A model generated the notes under the pieces. The model had not been told where the DNA came from and did no database searches. It saw only the letters and a list, made by a program, of their open reading frames with translations. A stretch of 64,000 nt of DNA from Listeria kieliensis (GTDB taxonomy: Bacteria > Bacillota > Bacilli > Lactobacillales > Listeriaceae): contig NZ_LARY01000001.1 of NCBI RefSeq assembly GCF_003369925.1, positions 372,001 to 436,000 on the forward strand, read 5' to 3'. The position numbers were made by a program, and so were the translations under genes. This document shows positions 42,178 through 51,449 of the stretch, in pieces. The first letter of the stretch is position 1; every line of letters begins with the position of its first letter.

Positions 42178-43605
42178 TTGAAACTTAAAGTTCGAAATCA
42201 AGCCAGAATTAGCGCCTTTTTTCCAGCCTATAGAAGCTCTGAGGGGCTTGACCAGGGAATTCGAGTAACTGAGACTTTGTTTCAAAATTTGCAAGAAGAT
42301 CACGAGCGGCTAAAGAAAAGACGAAAATGGTCGTTATCACCGCTTGTTGCTCGAGCTCAAACAAACGAATTTAGTCGCCCGGCTGCAATAGAAAAACGTC
42401 CACTTCTTGAAGTAGACTGGCAGCCACTACTTTTTGCTGAGCTTGGAACATTAAAGGATGAAGCTGAGGAAGTTTCTGTGTTAGATTATGGAGCGGATCC
42501 CGAAGGAAAAGTAGATTCAACGCAAGCTTTTAAAAAAGCGATGCGCCGGGGTGGACGGATCGTGTATGTGCCAAAAGGAACATTTTTAATTTCGGGACTA
42601 AAAGTGCCCTCGAATACAGCCGTTATTGGGGCAGGAGAGACAGAAACGTTGCTTTTATTAAAAAAAGAAACCCCAAAAAAGCGGCAAGGTATTCGAAATC
42701 GGAATCTTTTCACTGGAAATAAACGAATTCGGTTAGAAGGCTTTACTTTAAACTGGGATGCCTCACGTTTTGATGAAAGTGAACCTAGCTCTTCAGGGGG
42801 GATTAGTTCGAGCGGTATCACACTTGCTCATGTTCAGTTTGCCCTTGTTCGGAATGTAAAAGTTATAGATCCTGGATTGCACGGGGTGGATGTTACAAGC
42901 GCGTTCTATAGTTACAAGGGCGACGGAACAACCTCGAGATTCCGCAGTGCCTATATCTGGATTGACCGTGTTGAAGCGTCAGGGTTTGGCGATGATGGCA
43001 TCACAACACATCACAGTGATTATATTTATATTTCGCATTGTTTTTTGCATGACCCAAGTGGCAGGACTCATGAAAAAGGCTTCTCGAATTCGAATGGAAT
43101 TGAAGTAGATGACGGATCTAGGCATGTCGTGCTACACAATAACGCCACCGAAAATTGTTTCGGTGGCGTGGAAATCAAGGCACATGAGACAAGCTCTGCC
43201 GCTTTTGATACTCAAATTATTGGTCATATTTCTTCTTCAGATAACCGCTCCTATAACTTTCGCCATATTGGACACCATAAAGGAGAAGACGCTGATAGTC
43301 AAACGGCAAGTGGCATTCGCGCAACCTTTTTAGTTGCAGAGGCGCCCACCTGGACACCGCTTTATCGGGATAGTGAACCACGAGCATTGGTTGTTTCGGC
43401 TTATAATAAGGTAAGCATCACGCAGTTTCTAACAGTTGATGAAAAGCAAGTTCCGATACTTGCGATCCAGTACCGTGCAAGGCAAGTTGCGCTCGATAAA
43501 GTCTATTTCAAAGGGAAGAAGCCGGAAGTTCGCCTTGGCAAGAAAACACGTGACATTAACGTATCAGAAATAAAGCAGTGGTCGGGCACTGAATTCAGCG
43601 TTTAG
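42178..43605 (+). CDS. parallel beta-helix (pectate-lyase-3-like) protein
   Basis: 475 residues. From about residue 100 it reads V-S-V-L-D-Y-G-A-D-P-E-G-K-V-D-S-T-Q-A-F, then V-Y-V-P-K-G-T-F, the opening of pectate-lyase-3/GH28-like beta-helices. Helical coils follow (I-D-R-V-E-A-S-G-F-G-D-D-G-I, N-G-I-E-V-D-D-G-S-R-H-V). Such folds occur in polysaccharide lyases, epimerases and phage tailspikes. No signal peptide is visible. The start is TTG at 42178 after GAGCGAGGG. It breaks the conserved ylbL-tmcAL order and its 3' end overlaps tmcAL by 42 bp, convergently. Substrate unknown. Confidence 0.8.
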   Translation: MKLKVRNQARISAFFPAYRSSEGLDQGIRVTETLFQNLQEDHERLKKRRKWSLSPLVARAQTNEFSRPAAIEKRPLLEVDWQPLLFAELGTLKDEAEEVSVLDYGADPEGKVDSTQAFKKAMRRGGRIVYVPKGTFLISGLKVPSNTAVIGAGETETLLLLKKETPKKRQGIRNRNLFTGNKRIRLEGFTLNWDASRFDESEPSSSGGISSSGITLAHVQFALVRNVKVIDPGLHGVDVTSAFYSYKGDGTTSRFRSAYIWIDRVEASGFGDDGITTHHSDYIYISHCFLHDPSGRTHEKGFSNSNGIEVDDGSRHVVLHNNATENCFGGVEIKAHETSSAAFDTQIIGHISSSDNRSYNFRHIGHHKGEDADSQTASGIRATFLVAEAPTWTPLYRDSEPRALVVSAYNKVSITQFLTVDEKQVPILAIQYRARQVALDKVYFKGKKPEVRLGKKTRDINVSEIKQWSGTEFSV

Positions 43606-44721
43606 TTGCGCTGAATTCCCTTCTAGCAGATGGTAAAATCTTGATGCTTGAATGTCATATTGAATCAGTTCTTGACTAACTTTTGAAGGCGTGGAAACGA
43701 GCGGAAGCGACAATTCTTTTTTGATGGTAGAAAGGTAAGCCTGCCCTTGTTTTGTCATTCCTAGTAAGCGTAAATAATTTTCTGGCTGATCTGTTTTTTG
43801 AAACTGCAATAGAATCTGCATAGCTGTTCGGCGAATGCGCGCTGCACTGTAACGCTTTGTAACGGTCGCACGCAAGAAATTTTCTGCTGTTTCTTCTAGA
43901 GCCGCGCGACGCAAGCGATTTTCGATGCCTTCTGTCACACTGTTGATCGCCGTGAGAGATTCGTTTCGATCGCTTAAAAGGCGGTAGCGCAAATAAGGGT
44001 AAGTGCTTGAAAAAGATAAAAGCGGAGCCTGATAGTTTTCTAGCGAAGCATAAACAAAGTCAGGCACCTTCTTTTTGATGGCAGGAAGGCTATTCTCAAG
44101 TAGAAGCTTGCGGAGCGCCGTGGCACTGGCAAAATCATTTGAATTGGCGTCTGTTGAATGGTAATCATTTGTTCGCTTAAGTGAATAAAGCTCAAGATTT
44201 GCTTTTTGTTTTTCGTTTGCGAGTGCGTAATGCAGACCAAGAATATTGTTGGGCTTTGTGACATCTAGCTCGTTCGTAAAAGAAGCGAGGGTTTCCGTGT
44301 ATGCCTCGCCATAGCTTAATTTTTTTTCTGTCAAAGTTTGTCTTAGCGTTTCTTCAAATAGGGAACTAGATGCTAGTTTAGCGGTGGTGCGAAATTGTGC
44401 GGCATCCCCATTTTCACTTCCAAAGAAAAGCGCATCCGTTTTTAAATCTTTAAGCAATTGGACGGCCGCAGATGCAAAGATATCTGCTTGTTGGACAGCA
44501 AACCGAACGGGTAATTCGAAAACAAGATCACAGCCAGCTTCAAGCGCCCATTTTGTACGCAATTCTTTTGATATAATAGCTGGCTCGCCTCGTTGGACAA
44601 AAGAGCCACTCATGATGGCAATTATGATGTCTGCTTTCGTTTGCTTTCTTGCTTCTTGTAAATGATATAAATGCCCATTATGGAGTGGGTTATATTCAAC
44701 AATAATTCCAGTAGCACGCAA
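43564..44721 (-). CDS. tmcAL: tRNA(Met) cytidine acetate ligase TmcAL (YlbM)
   Basis: 385 residues. The N-terminal nucleotidyltransferase motif G-I-I-V-E-Y-N-P-L-H-N-G-H (residues 5-17) is diagnostic, with I-M-S-G-S-F-V-Q-R-G-E-P-A after it. The enzyme makes N4-acetylcytidine at the wobble position of elongator tRNA-Met from acetate and ATP. It reads toward the beta-helix gene and overlaps it. The shared 3' end contains an inverted repeat (GAATTCAGCG/CGCTGAATTC). Confidence 0.93.
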   Translation of the reverse strand: MRATGIIVEYNPLHNGHLYHLQEARKQTKADIIIAIMSGSFVQRGEPAIISKELRTKWALEAGCDLVFELPVRFAVQQADIFASAAVQLLKDLKTDALFFGSENGDAAQFRTTAKLASSSLFEETLRQTLTEKKLSYGEAYTETLASFTNELDVTKPNNILGLHYALANEKQKANLELYSLKRTNDYHSTDANSNDFASATALRKLLLENSLPAIKKKVPDFVYASLENYQAPLLSFSSTYPYLRYRLLSDRNESLTAINSVTEGIENRLRRAALEETAENFLRATVTKRYSAARIRRTAMQILLQFQKTDQPENYLRLLGMTKQGQAYLSTIKKELSLPLVSTPSKVSQELIQYDIQASRFYHLLEGNSAQLNAEFSARPLLYF

Positions 44722-44800
44722 ATTTTCTCACCTCGTTAATTTTTTTGCTTCTCTAAGCATATCATCTTGCGGAAATCCTGCCAAGAAACCGGAAAAAATA

Positions 44801-44829
44801 TTGACAAAAGCCTTTGAAAAAGCTATAAT
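44801..44829 (+). promoter_or_regulatory. consensus promoter of ylbN-rpmF
   Basis: TTGACA (44801-44806) and TATAAT (44824-44829), both perfect, exactly 17 bp apart. Confidence 0.95.
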
Positions 44830-44858
44830 AGCTTTTGTTGCGCTTGGAGTGATGAATG

Positions 44859-45395
44859 ATGAAATGGTCATTAAGTCAATTAAAAAAATACCGTAACGAA
44901 CCTTTTGAAATCAACGAGCAAGTTGATTTAACTGAATACTTGAAAGCGAATAATCAAGATGTGCGAGGTGCTTCTCCTGTAACGGTTCAAGGCGAACTCG
45001 AAATGCAGGGAAACGATGTGGTCGCAAACTTAAATATTAGTGGATCGCTTGTACTTCCATGTGCAAGAACGCTTGTAGATGTAGTTTGGTCATACGACAT
45101 TCATTCGATTGAAACCTTCGTTCCGTCGAAAGAAGATCTTCAAGATGAATCTTTCCATTTGATGGAAAAGGACACGGTGGATTTGACACCTGTCGTTGAA
45201 GAACTTTTACTGGTTGAAATTCCCATGCAAGTGTTTAGTGATGAAGTACCAGGAAGCGAAGAACTTCCAAAAGGAACAGACTGGGAGCTCCAAACAGAAG
45301 ATGAATTTCTTCATGAAGAAACTCTTAAAAAACCAAAAGTGGATCCTCGTCTTGCGGGACTGGCCGATTTTTTTGATGAAAAAAAAGACGATTAG
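44859..45395 (+). CDS. ylbN: YceD/YlbN (DUF177) family protein
   Basis: 178 residues, acidic, with C66 in L-V-L-P-C-A-R-T-L and the C-terminal D-P-R-L-A-G-L-A-D-F-F typical of DUF177. These proteins are almost always encoded just upstream of rpmF and are linked to 23S rRNA accumulation in other organisms. ATG 44859 is taken; ATG 44856 directly precedes it. GGAG lies about ten bases upstream. Confidence 0.92.
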   Translation: MKWSLSQLKKYRNEPFEINEQVDLTEYLKANNQDVRGASPVTVQGELEMQGNDVVANLNISGSLVLPCARTLVDVVWSYDIHSIETFVPSKEDLQDESFHLMEKDTVDLTPVVEELLLVEIPMQVFSDEVPGSEELPKGTDWELQTEDEFLHEETLKKPKVDPRLAGLADFFDEKKDD

Positions 45396-45464
45396 TACCG
45401 ATCAGGCTGGAATAAATTTTAAGGATTTCCTTAAAACTCAAATTCGCTAAGGAGGTGTATAGAA

Positions 45465-45638
45465 ATGGCAGTACCTGCTAGAAGAACTTCAAAGACTAAA
45501 AAACGTAAACGTCGCACACATTTCAAATTACAAGTTCCAGGCATGAATGAATGCTCGAACTGTGGAGAAATGAAACTTTCTCACCGTGTATGTCCTGAAT
45601 GCGGACATTATGATGGTAAAGAAGTAGCGAACGGCTAA
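45465..45638 (+). CDS. rpmF: 50S ribosomal protein L32, zinc-binding form
   Basis: 57 residues beginning [19 protein letters not shown], the universal L32 start. The zinc ribbon has all four cysteines (C30, C33, C43, C46), so this is the zinc-dependent C+ form. AAGGAGGTG lies upstream. A terminator follows. Confidence 0.98.
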   Translation: MAVPARRTSKTKKRKRRTHFKLQVPGMNECSNCGEMKLSHRVCPECGHYDGKEVANG

Positions 45639-45682
45639 TCAAAACTGTTTATAAACAAGTGATACGTACACTTGTAAATTCA

Positions 45683-45726
45683 TAAAAGCACGACAAGATA
45701 CCATGGATCTTGTCGTGCTTTTATTT
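45683..45726 (+). terminator. intrinsic terminator of ylbN-rpmF
   Basis: AAAAGCACGACAAGATcc and ggATCTTGTCGTGCTTTT form a long perfect stem with a T-rich tail. Confidence 0.92.
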
Positions 45727-45787
45727 TTGGTCATTTTCGCTTAAAATAGTAGGGGATAGGAACAAGAAGCAAGTCAGGAGGCAGAGT

Positions 45788-46678
45788 ATGAAACCGAAAA
45801 TAGGCATTGTTGGTGGTGGCGCGATTGGTCTTTATTTTGCAGCGCAACTTAGTGCATATGCGGACGTTACTATTTTTGTTCGCCGTGCTGAGCAACAAGC
45901 TAAGCTCAATACGGAAGGAATCAAGCTAGGAACTAAGACCTTTTCGGTGAAAAGCACGCTAATTCAGGAGCAAGATTCTAGAAAACAGGATTTGCTTTTA
46001 GTGACCGTGAAAAGCTATCAACTAGCTGAACTGACTTCACAATTAGAAACGTTTCCAAAAGAAACACCTCTTGCCTTTTTGGCAAATGGAATCGGGCATC
46101 TCAAGTGGCTTGAGGAATTATCTGCTGAAACGATTTTGCTTGGTATCACAAGCCATGGCGTGGTGCGTACCGGGGATCGTGAAATTGAATCAAGCGGAAA
46201 AGGAGAAACGGAGCTTGGGATTTGGCGAGGGGAACTTGATAAGCAACTAAAAAACCAATTCACTCAATTTCGAGACTTTTCGATTCGATTTTCGGAGGAT
46301 ATCTTCAAAGCAATTTACCGCAAGCTATTAATCAATGCAGCTATTAATCCGCTTACGGCGCTTTTAAACGTGCCGAATGGATCGCTTCTTACAAATAAGG
46401 AATTTAATAACTTTCTGCGTGAAGTGGTTCAAGAAGCAAATCAAGTGCTACATGTGGAAAATGGGTTAGAAATAGTGGAAGAAATTTGCCAAAATACAGC
46501 ATCCAACTGGTCGTCGATGGCGATGGATGTATTACACAAACGACAAACGGAAATTGATGCGATTGTTTTACCGGTCCTCGAGCTGCTCACTCACGAAGGG
46601 CTTTCTGCTGAAAAGCTTACGATGCTTTATCAACTCATTAAAGGAAAGGAGCGCGAAAATGCTAAATTGGACGACTGA
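45788..46678 (+). CDS. panE: 2-dehydropantoate 2-reductase (ApbA/PanE)
   Basis: 296 residues. The Rossmann motif G-I-V-G-G-G-A-I-G-L-Y lies at residues 6-16, and the catalytic lysine region is Y-R-K-L-L-I-N-A-A-I-N-P-L-T-A-L. It reduces ketopantoate to pantoate with NADPH for CoA synthesis. The start is ATG at 45788 after AGGAGGCAG. The 3' end overlaps the next gene by 20 bases. Confidence 0.9.
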   Translation: MKPKIGIVGGGAIGLYFAAQLSAYADVTIFVRRAEQQAKLNTEGIKLGTKTFSVKSTLIQEQDSRKQDLLLVTVKSYQLAELTSQLETFPKETPLAFLANGIGHLKWLEELSAETILLGITSHGVVRTGDREIESSGKGETELGIWRGELDKQLKNQFTQFRDFSIRFSEDIFKAIYRKLLINAAINPLTALLNVPNGSLLTNKEFNNFLREVVQEANQVLHVENGLEIVEEICQNTASNWSSMAMDVLHKRQTEIDAIVLPVLELLTHEGLSAEKLTMLYQLIKGKERENAKLDD

Positions 46679-47039
46679 AATTTCAGCTTGGTTGATTGTT
46701 TGCCCAGTTTTTTTGTTTTTCTTTCTTTATTGGGGGTTAAAGTGGGGACTGAAAAGTCAACCTCGTGCGCTTAGATGGAGCGCTGACTTAACGACACTTT
46801 TCTTCATTCTAGCGGATCACTTCTGGATGGTACAGCTATTCGGGCGCTCATTCTTGCTATACATTCTGCTTGTGCTATTCTTAGTCGGCATTGGAATCGT
46901 TATTCTTTTTGCGCTTCGAGATGGGGAACTTCGTCTTGAACGCGTTTTTCGGACATACTGGCGCCTGTGTTTTTTCATTTTTGCTGTTCTTTATCTCTTT
47001 TTTTACCTCACAGGACTTGTTCTTGCGATCAGCTACTAG
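46659..47039 (+). CDS. DUF3397 family small membrane protein
   Basis: 126 residues with four membrane helices (W-L-I-V-C-P-V-F-L-F-F-F; L-T-T-L-F-F-I-L-A-D-H-F; L-L-Y-I-L-L-V-L-F-L-V; C-F-F-I-F-A-V-L-Y-L-F). This matches DUF3397, usually placed between panE and mraZ in Listeria and Bacillus. The start is ATG at 46659 after AAAGGAAAGGAG. The function is unknown. Confidence 0.88.
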   Translation: MLNWTTEISAWLIVCPVFLFFFLYWGLKWGLKSQPRALRWSADLTTLFFILADHFWMVQLFGRSFLLYILLVLFLVGIGIVILFALRDGELRLERVFRTYWRLCFFIFAVLYLFFYLTGLVLAISY

Positions 47040-47147
47040 TAAATGGAAAAACCTTTTTTGGGGCAGGAAGTGGGGGATTTTGTTTTTTCGCCCCATTTTC
47101 CCCCACCGCATTTTAAATTTTCATAAACCGCTTTATACCAGTATTTT

Positions 47148-47184
47148 AAATCTCTTTCTCTTTACGAGAAAGAGATTTTTTTTT
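47148..47184 (+). terminator. intrinsic terminator before mraZ
   Basis: AATCTCTTTCTC pairs perfectly with GAGAAAGAGATT, followed by eight T. Confidence 0.88.
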
Positions 47185-47203
47185 GAAATTTTTAGGTTTA
47201 GGG

Positions 47204-47228
47204 TGGAGTAAAGTGGGGAGATGTGGTA
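47204..47228 (+). promoter_or_regulatory. probable MraZ operator
   Basis: Three TGGnn direct repeats exactly 10 bp apart: TGGAG (47204), TGGGG (47214), TGGTA (47224). MraZ is known to repress its own operon through such TGGGN repeats with 5-bp spacers. AAAGTGG at 47244 may be a fourth, off-phase copy. Confidence 0.6.
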
Positions 47229-47259
47229 AAGTGATAAATAAGAAAGTGGGGGAAGTCTA

Positions 47260-47691
47260 ATGTTCATGGGCGAATATCAACATAACATTGATATAAAGGG
47301 CCGTTTAATCGTGCCAGCGAAATTCCGTGAGCTATTAGGCGAACAATTTGTGATCACTCGCGGACTGGATAAATGTTTGTTTGCTTATCCGCATTCGGAG
47401 TGGAGTAAATTGGAAGAAAAACTTCAATCGCTTCCGCTGACTAAAAAAGATGCCCGTTCATTCACACGGTTCTTCTTTTCTGGAGCGTCTGAATGTGAAC
47501 TTGATAAACAAGGACGGATTAATATTCCGCAAACTTTGTTAAGTTATGCAGGCCTTGAAAAGGAATCTGTGATTATCGGAGTTTCCAATCGTGTGGAAAT
47601 TTGGAGCAAACCGGAATGGGAGGCTGCTTTTGAAGAAGCTGAAGAATCCTTTGCGGACATTGCTGAAAATATGATTGGATTCGATATTTAA
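47260..47691 (+). CDS. mraZ: transcriptional regulator MraZ
   Basis: 143 residues with two SpoVT/AbrB-like halves, each with a D-x-K-G-R / D-K-Q-G-R-I motif (D-I-K-G-R-L near residue 11 and D-K-Q-G-R-I near 83). It regulates the division and cell-wall cluster and opposes RsmH. The start is ATG at 47260 (GGGGGAAG). It is the first gene of the cluster. Confidence 0.95.
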   Translation: MFMGEYQHNIDIKGRLIVPAKFRELLGEQFVITRGLDKCLFAYPHSEWSKLEEKLQSLPLTKKDARSFTRFFFSGASECELDKQGRINIPQTLLSYAGLEKESVIIGVSNRVEIWSKPEWEAAFEEAEESFADIAENMIGFDI

Positions 47692-47702
47692 GGAGGGCTA
47701 AG

Positions 47703-48632
47703 ATGTTTCAACATGAGACGGTTTTGCTGCATGAGACAGTAGACCAATTAGAAATTAAAAAAGATGGCATTTATGTGGATGCAACGCTTGGTGGCGCTGG
47801 GCATACATCTTATCTGCTAAGTCAACTTGGCGATGAGGGGCGCGTTTACGCGTTTGACCAGGATGATGTGGCCATTCAAAATGCTAAGAAAAACTTAAGC
47901 GATTCACGTCTTACTCTCATTAAAGCGAATTTTCGCGAACTCAAACTTGAGCTTCTTGCAAAGGGAGTAAACGAGGTAGACGGAATTTTATATGATCTTG
48001 GCGTGTCTTCGCCGCAACTTGATGAGCGTGAGCGAGGGTTCAGTTATCACAACGACGCTGCACTCGACATGCGAATGGATCAGACGCAAGAGCTTTCAGC
48101 AAAAACGGTTGTGAATGAGTGGAGCTACGAGCAACTAGTTCGAATCTTTTTTCGTTACGGTGAAGAAAAGTTTTCGAAGCAAGTAGCACGTGAAATTGAA
48201 AGACGACGAGAAACTGCTCCAATTGAAACAACTGGGGAGCTTGTGGATATTATTAAGACGGCCATTCCAGCACCAGCGAGACGAAAAGGTGGACATCCTG
48301 CAAAACGGATTTTCCAAGCGGTTCGCATTGCTGTGAATGATGAATTATCGGCAGTTGAAGATTCACTAGCGGATGCACTGACGATGCTTCGGAAAAATGG
48401 AAGAATCAGCGTGATTACTTTTCATTCGTTAGAAGATCGGATCGTGAAGCAAATTTTTCAAGAAGCTGCTAAAGGGCCAGAAGTTCCCAGAGGATTGCCG
48501 GTGTTACCGGATGAATATCAACCGGATTTTAAACTAGTCACAAGGAAACCCACTCTACCAAGTGTAGAAGAGGTTGAACATAATAATCGGGCACGTTCGG
48601 CAAAATTACGTGTCATTGAAAAAATCAAATGA
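47703..48632 (+). CDS. rsmH: 16S rRNA (cytosine1402-N4) methyltransferase RsmH
   Basis: 309 residues. The start [10 protein letters not shown] and the SAM motif [11 protein letters not shown] are present, as are [14 protein letters not shown] and H-S-L-E-D-R-I-V-K. It methylates C1402 in the ribosomal P site. ATG 47703 follows AGGAGGGC and lies 11 nt after mraZ. Confidence 0.97.
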   Translation: MFQHETVLLHETVDQLEIKKDGIYVDATLGGAGHTSYLLSQLGDEGRVYAFDQDDVAIQNAKKNLSDSRLTLIKANFRELKLELLAKGVNEVDGILYDLGVSSPQLDERERGFSYHNDAALDMRMDQTQELSAKTVVNEWSYEQLVRIFFRYGEEKFSKQVAREIERRRETAPIETTGELVDIIKTAIPAPARRKGGHPAKRIFQAVRIAVNDELSAVEDSLADALTMLRKNGRISVITFHSLEDRIVKQIFQEAAKGPEVPRGLPVLPDEYQPDFKLVTRKPTLPSVEEVEHNNRARSAKLRVIEKIK

Positions 48633-48649
48633 TGTAGGAGATGGTGTCT

Positions 48650-49015
48650 GTGAGTAATGTAGCCTACAAATCCAATTTGGAACCAAAGCGTATACATACT
48701 GAACAAACAGAAGAACAAACACAAAAACTTGTTAAACGCAAACGAGTCACAACAGGTGAAAAAATAATCGTCGCGATGGCTATCGTAGTGGTAGCTGTTA
48801 TCGCTTTTCAAATTATTCGGGTACAAGCAAGTATCTATGATGTCAATCAAAGCGTTGAAACAACGGAGTCTAAGTTGTCCGATCAAGAAAAAAACAATGC
48901 AGACTTAAAAGTGCAAGCTAATGACTTGGGGCGCTATGAACGCATCTTGCAAAAAGCGAAAGAAAAAGGCTTGAAACTCGATGGCGATAACGTGAAAGTA
49001 GTAGACGGCAAATGA
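48650..49015 (+). CDS. ftsL: cell division protein FtsL
   Basis: 121 residues: a basic cytosolic start, one membrane helix (I-I-V-A-M-A-I-V-V-V-A-V-I-A-F), then an extracytoplasmic coiled coil. FtsL joins DivIC and DivIB in the divisome. The best start is GTG 48650 with TAGGAG nine bases upstream; ATG 48641 is too close to that site. It overlaps pbpB by ATGA. Confidence 0.9.
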   Translation: MSNVAYKSNLEPKRIHTEQTEEQTQKLVKRKRVTTGEKIIVAMAIVVVAVIAFQIIRVQASIYDVNQSVETTESKLSDQEKNNADLKVQANDLGRYERILQKAKEKGLKLDGDNVKVVDGK

Positions 49016-51276
49016 ACCGGCGCAGAGGAAATATGAGGAGAGGCGCATTAGCTCTTTTTGTCTTTTTCACTGCGCTTTTCCTCGTTCTTACGGGACGCTT
49101 TTTGTATATTCAAATTCGCGGCGTCGTGAACGGGGAACCACTTGCGGCACTCGCAAGTAAGCAACATGCGAAAAGTGAAGTCATCGAAGCGAAACGCGGT
49201 TCGATTATTGATCGAAATGGAGAAGTACTCGCTGAAGATACTGCAACTTATACACTTGCTGCGGTCGTTTCAAATCGGCTGTCTAAAACGGATAAAAATC
49301 CGATGTATGTTACAAATAAAGAAAAAACAGCTGAAGTGCTTAGCAAATATATTGCGATGTCAAAGGCAGATATCTTGAAGCGTTTAAATAAGAAAAAGGT
49401 TTATCAAGTCGAGTTTGGAAAAGCTGGCAAAAATATTTCTGTTGAAACAAAAAAGAAAATCGAAAAAGAAGATTTACCTGGATTGATTTTCACTAGACAA
49501 GCAGAACGTTTTTATCCAAATGGAACTTTTGCAACACAGCTCATTGGTTTTGCACAGCAAACGGAAGGCCAAAGTGGTGAAAGCTCACTTGTTGGCAAGA
49601 TGGGTATTGAAAAAAGTTATAATGCGGCTTTAACGGGCGAAAATGGTAAGTTGAAATATAGTACAGACCGAATGGGCTATATCTTACCGAATGCTGATAA
49701 AAATGTGGAAAAAGCCAAAGATGGTAGTCAAATCGAATTGACGCTTGATAAAAAAATTCAAACCTTCTTAGAAGATACGATGACAACAGTCAATGCGAAG
49801 TATAAGCCTAAAAATATGATGGCTGTCGTTATGAATCCGAAAACAGGTGAAATTTTAGCAATGAGTCAGCGCCCATCCTTTAATCCAACAACTAAAGCTG
49901 GTTTGAATGGAAAATCAGCAGGGGTTTGGCAAGATTTACCTGTCGAGTACGCGTATGAGCCGGGTTCTGTTATGAAGATTTTTTCACTGGCCTCAGCGAT
50001 TGATACAGGCGTTTACAACCCGAACGCTTATTTTAAATCAGGAATCTATAAAGTTGGAGACATTCCGATCCACGACCACAATGGTGGAGTTGGTTGGGGG
50101 TCGATTCCCTATCGTGAAGGCGTGGAACGTTCTAGTAATGTTGCCTTTGCCACTTTGCTTAATAAAATGGGAACAGATACGTTTGAAAAGTATCTAACGA
50201 AGTTTGGCTTTGGAAGGAAAACAGGCATTCAACTTCCAAATGAAGCAACTGGTAAAATTCTTTATCACTATCCAGTAGAAAAAGTAACGACTGTTTTTGG
50301 TCAAGGAACGACTGTCTCGATGATGCAAATGCTTCAAGGCGCTTCGGCGATTGCAAGCGATGGCAAAATGAAACTGCCTTATGTGGTTTCTTCCATTACG
50401 AATCCAAATACAAACAAAACGTCGAAAACGCAAATGAAAGTTACTGGGAATCCAATTAGTGAAGCTACGGCGAAAAAAACACGTGAAGAATTGGAGCGCG
50501 TTGTTAGCGGAGAACATGGTACAGGGAAACTCTATGCCATTCCAGGCTATTCTGTCGCTGGTAAAACAGGGACATCACAAATTGCAGACTCGACTTCTGG
50601 GAAATATATGACGGGAAAAAATAATTACATCTTTTCTTTCATGGGGATGGCACCTGCAAATGATCCGGAAATTGTGATGTATGTGACGATGCAGCAACCG
50701 CAGCTTTCGGATACGGAAACAGGCGGAGAAGCGGTTTCTGAAGTCTTTAATCCAGTTATGAAAAATAGTTTGCAGTATTTGAATATCAAACCGGCTGCTG
50801 AAAAGAAACTTTCGAAGATTAAAATGAAAGATTACACAAGTAAAACGGTGGAAGAAGCGAAAAAAGCGGTGCAACAAGATAAACTTAACCCTGTTGTGAT
50901 TGGCAATGGGAAAAAAATCGTGCAGCAAATTCCAAAAGTCGGAGAAACAATTCTTGAAGGACAAAAAGTCATTTTGATGACAGATGGCGATATGACGGTT
51001 CCAGATATGCAAAACTGGTCACGAGAAGATGCGCTGAAAGTATCAGAAATCACGGGAATTCCATTCAGTTTCAGTGGAAGTGGATACGTGGTGAAACAAA
51101 GTGCAGCTGCGGGAACGATTTTGAATGATGATACAGAACTCAAGCTTGAACTTGCGACTCCGGATTCGATTGAAGCATTTACGAAGAATAACGATGATTC
51201 GGATAAAGAAAAGGTGAAGCAAGACACGAATATTCAAGAAAATCAAGGTGTAGGTGACCTTTTGACGGGTCAATGA
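49012..51276 (+). CDS. pbpB: division-specific penicillin-binding protein 2B
   Basis: 754 residues. An N-terminal membrane anchor, a pedestal domain and a class B transpeptidase domain follow in order. Active-site motifs are S319-V-M-K322, S-S-N and K-T-G-T-S. Two PASTA domains close the protein (about residues 600-715). It crosslinks septal peptidoglycan. It is coupled to ftsL. No second copy of the SpoVD type follows, consistent with a non-sporulating organism. Confidence 0.96.
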   Translation: MNRRRGNMRRGALALFVFFTALFLVLTGRFLYIQIRGVVNGEPLAALASKQHAKSEVIEAKRGSIIDRNGEVLAEDTATYTLAAVVSNRLSKTDKNPMYVTNKEKTAEVLSKYIAMSKADILKRLNKKKVYQVEFGKAGKNISVETKKKIEKEDLPGLIFTRQAERFYPNGTFATQLIGFAQQTEGQSGESSLVGKMGIEKSYNAALTGENGKLKYSTDRMGYILPNADKNVEKAKDGSQIELTLDKKIQTFLEDTMTTVNAKYKPKNMMAVVMNPKTGEILAMSQRPSFNPTTKAGLNGKSAGVWQDLPVEYAYEPGSVMKIFSLASAIDTGVYNPNAYFKSGIYKVGDIPIHDHNGGVGWGSIPYREGVERSSNVAFATLLNKMGTDTFEKYLTKFGFGRKTGIQLPNEATGKILYHYPVEKVTTVFGQGTTVSMMQMLQGASAIASDGKMKLPYVVSSITNPNTNKTSKTQMKVTGNPISEATAKKTREELERVVSGEHGTGKLYAIPGYSVAGKTGTSQIADSTSGKYMTGKNNYIFSFMGMAPANDPEIVMYVTMQQPQLSDTETGGEAVSEVFNPVMKNSLQYLNIKPAAEKKLSKIKMKDYTSKTVEEAKKAVQQDKLNPVVIGNGKKIVQQIPKVGETILEGQKVILMTDGDMTVPDMQNWSREDALKVSEITGIPFSFSGSGYVVKQSAAAGTILNDDTELKLELATPDSIEAFTKNNDDSDKEKVKQDTNIQENQGVGDLLTGQ

Positions 51277-51286
51277 TTTTTGCCTA

Positions 51287-51340
51287 GTAGGTATTCTGGC
51301 TTCTTTGTCAGAGAAGCCAGAATACCTATTTTACTGGGCT
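51287..51340 (+). terminator. long terminator hairpin between pbpB and murE
   Basis: TAGGTATTCTGGCTTCT is perfectly complementary to AGAAGCCAGAATACCTA, followed by TTTTA. murE may therefore have its own promoter in 51341-51449, which I could not define. Confidence 0.85.
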
Positions 51341-51449
51341 TTAGGTCATATAGAAATGCTTGTTACTTTTTGCTAAGATAGAAAAGGAGATTTTTCGCCT
51401 TATTTATTTTAGGAAAGAGCGAAAAGCGAGCTTAAAGGAGATGGAAGTT

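Noticed and set aside
43590-43620. Hairpin at the tmcAL/beta-helix overlap as a terminator
   Set aside because: The stem is perfect but there is no T-run on either strand, so intrinsic termination is not supported.
46891-47211. 106-codon plus-strand ORF before mraZ
   Set aside because: Phe/Arg-rich, overlaps the DUF3397 gene in another frame and runs through the terminator at 47148-47184.
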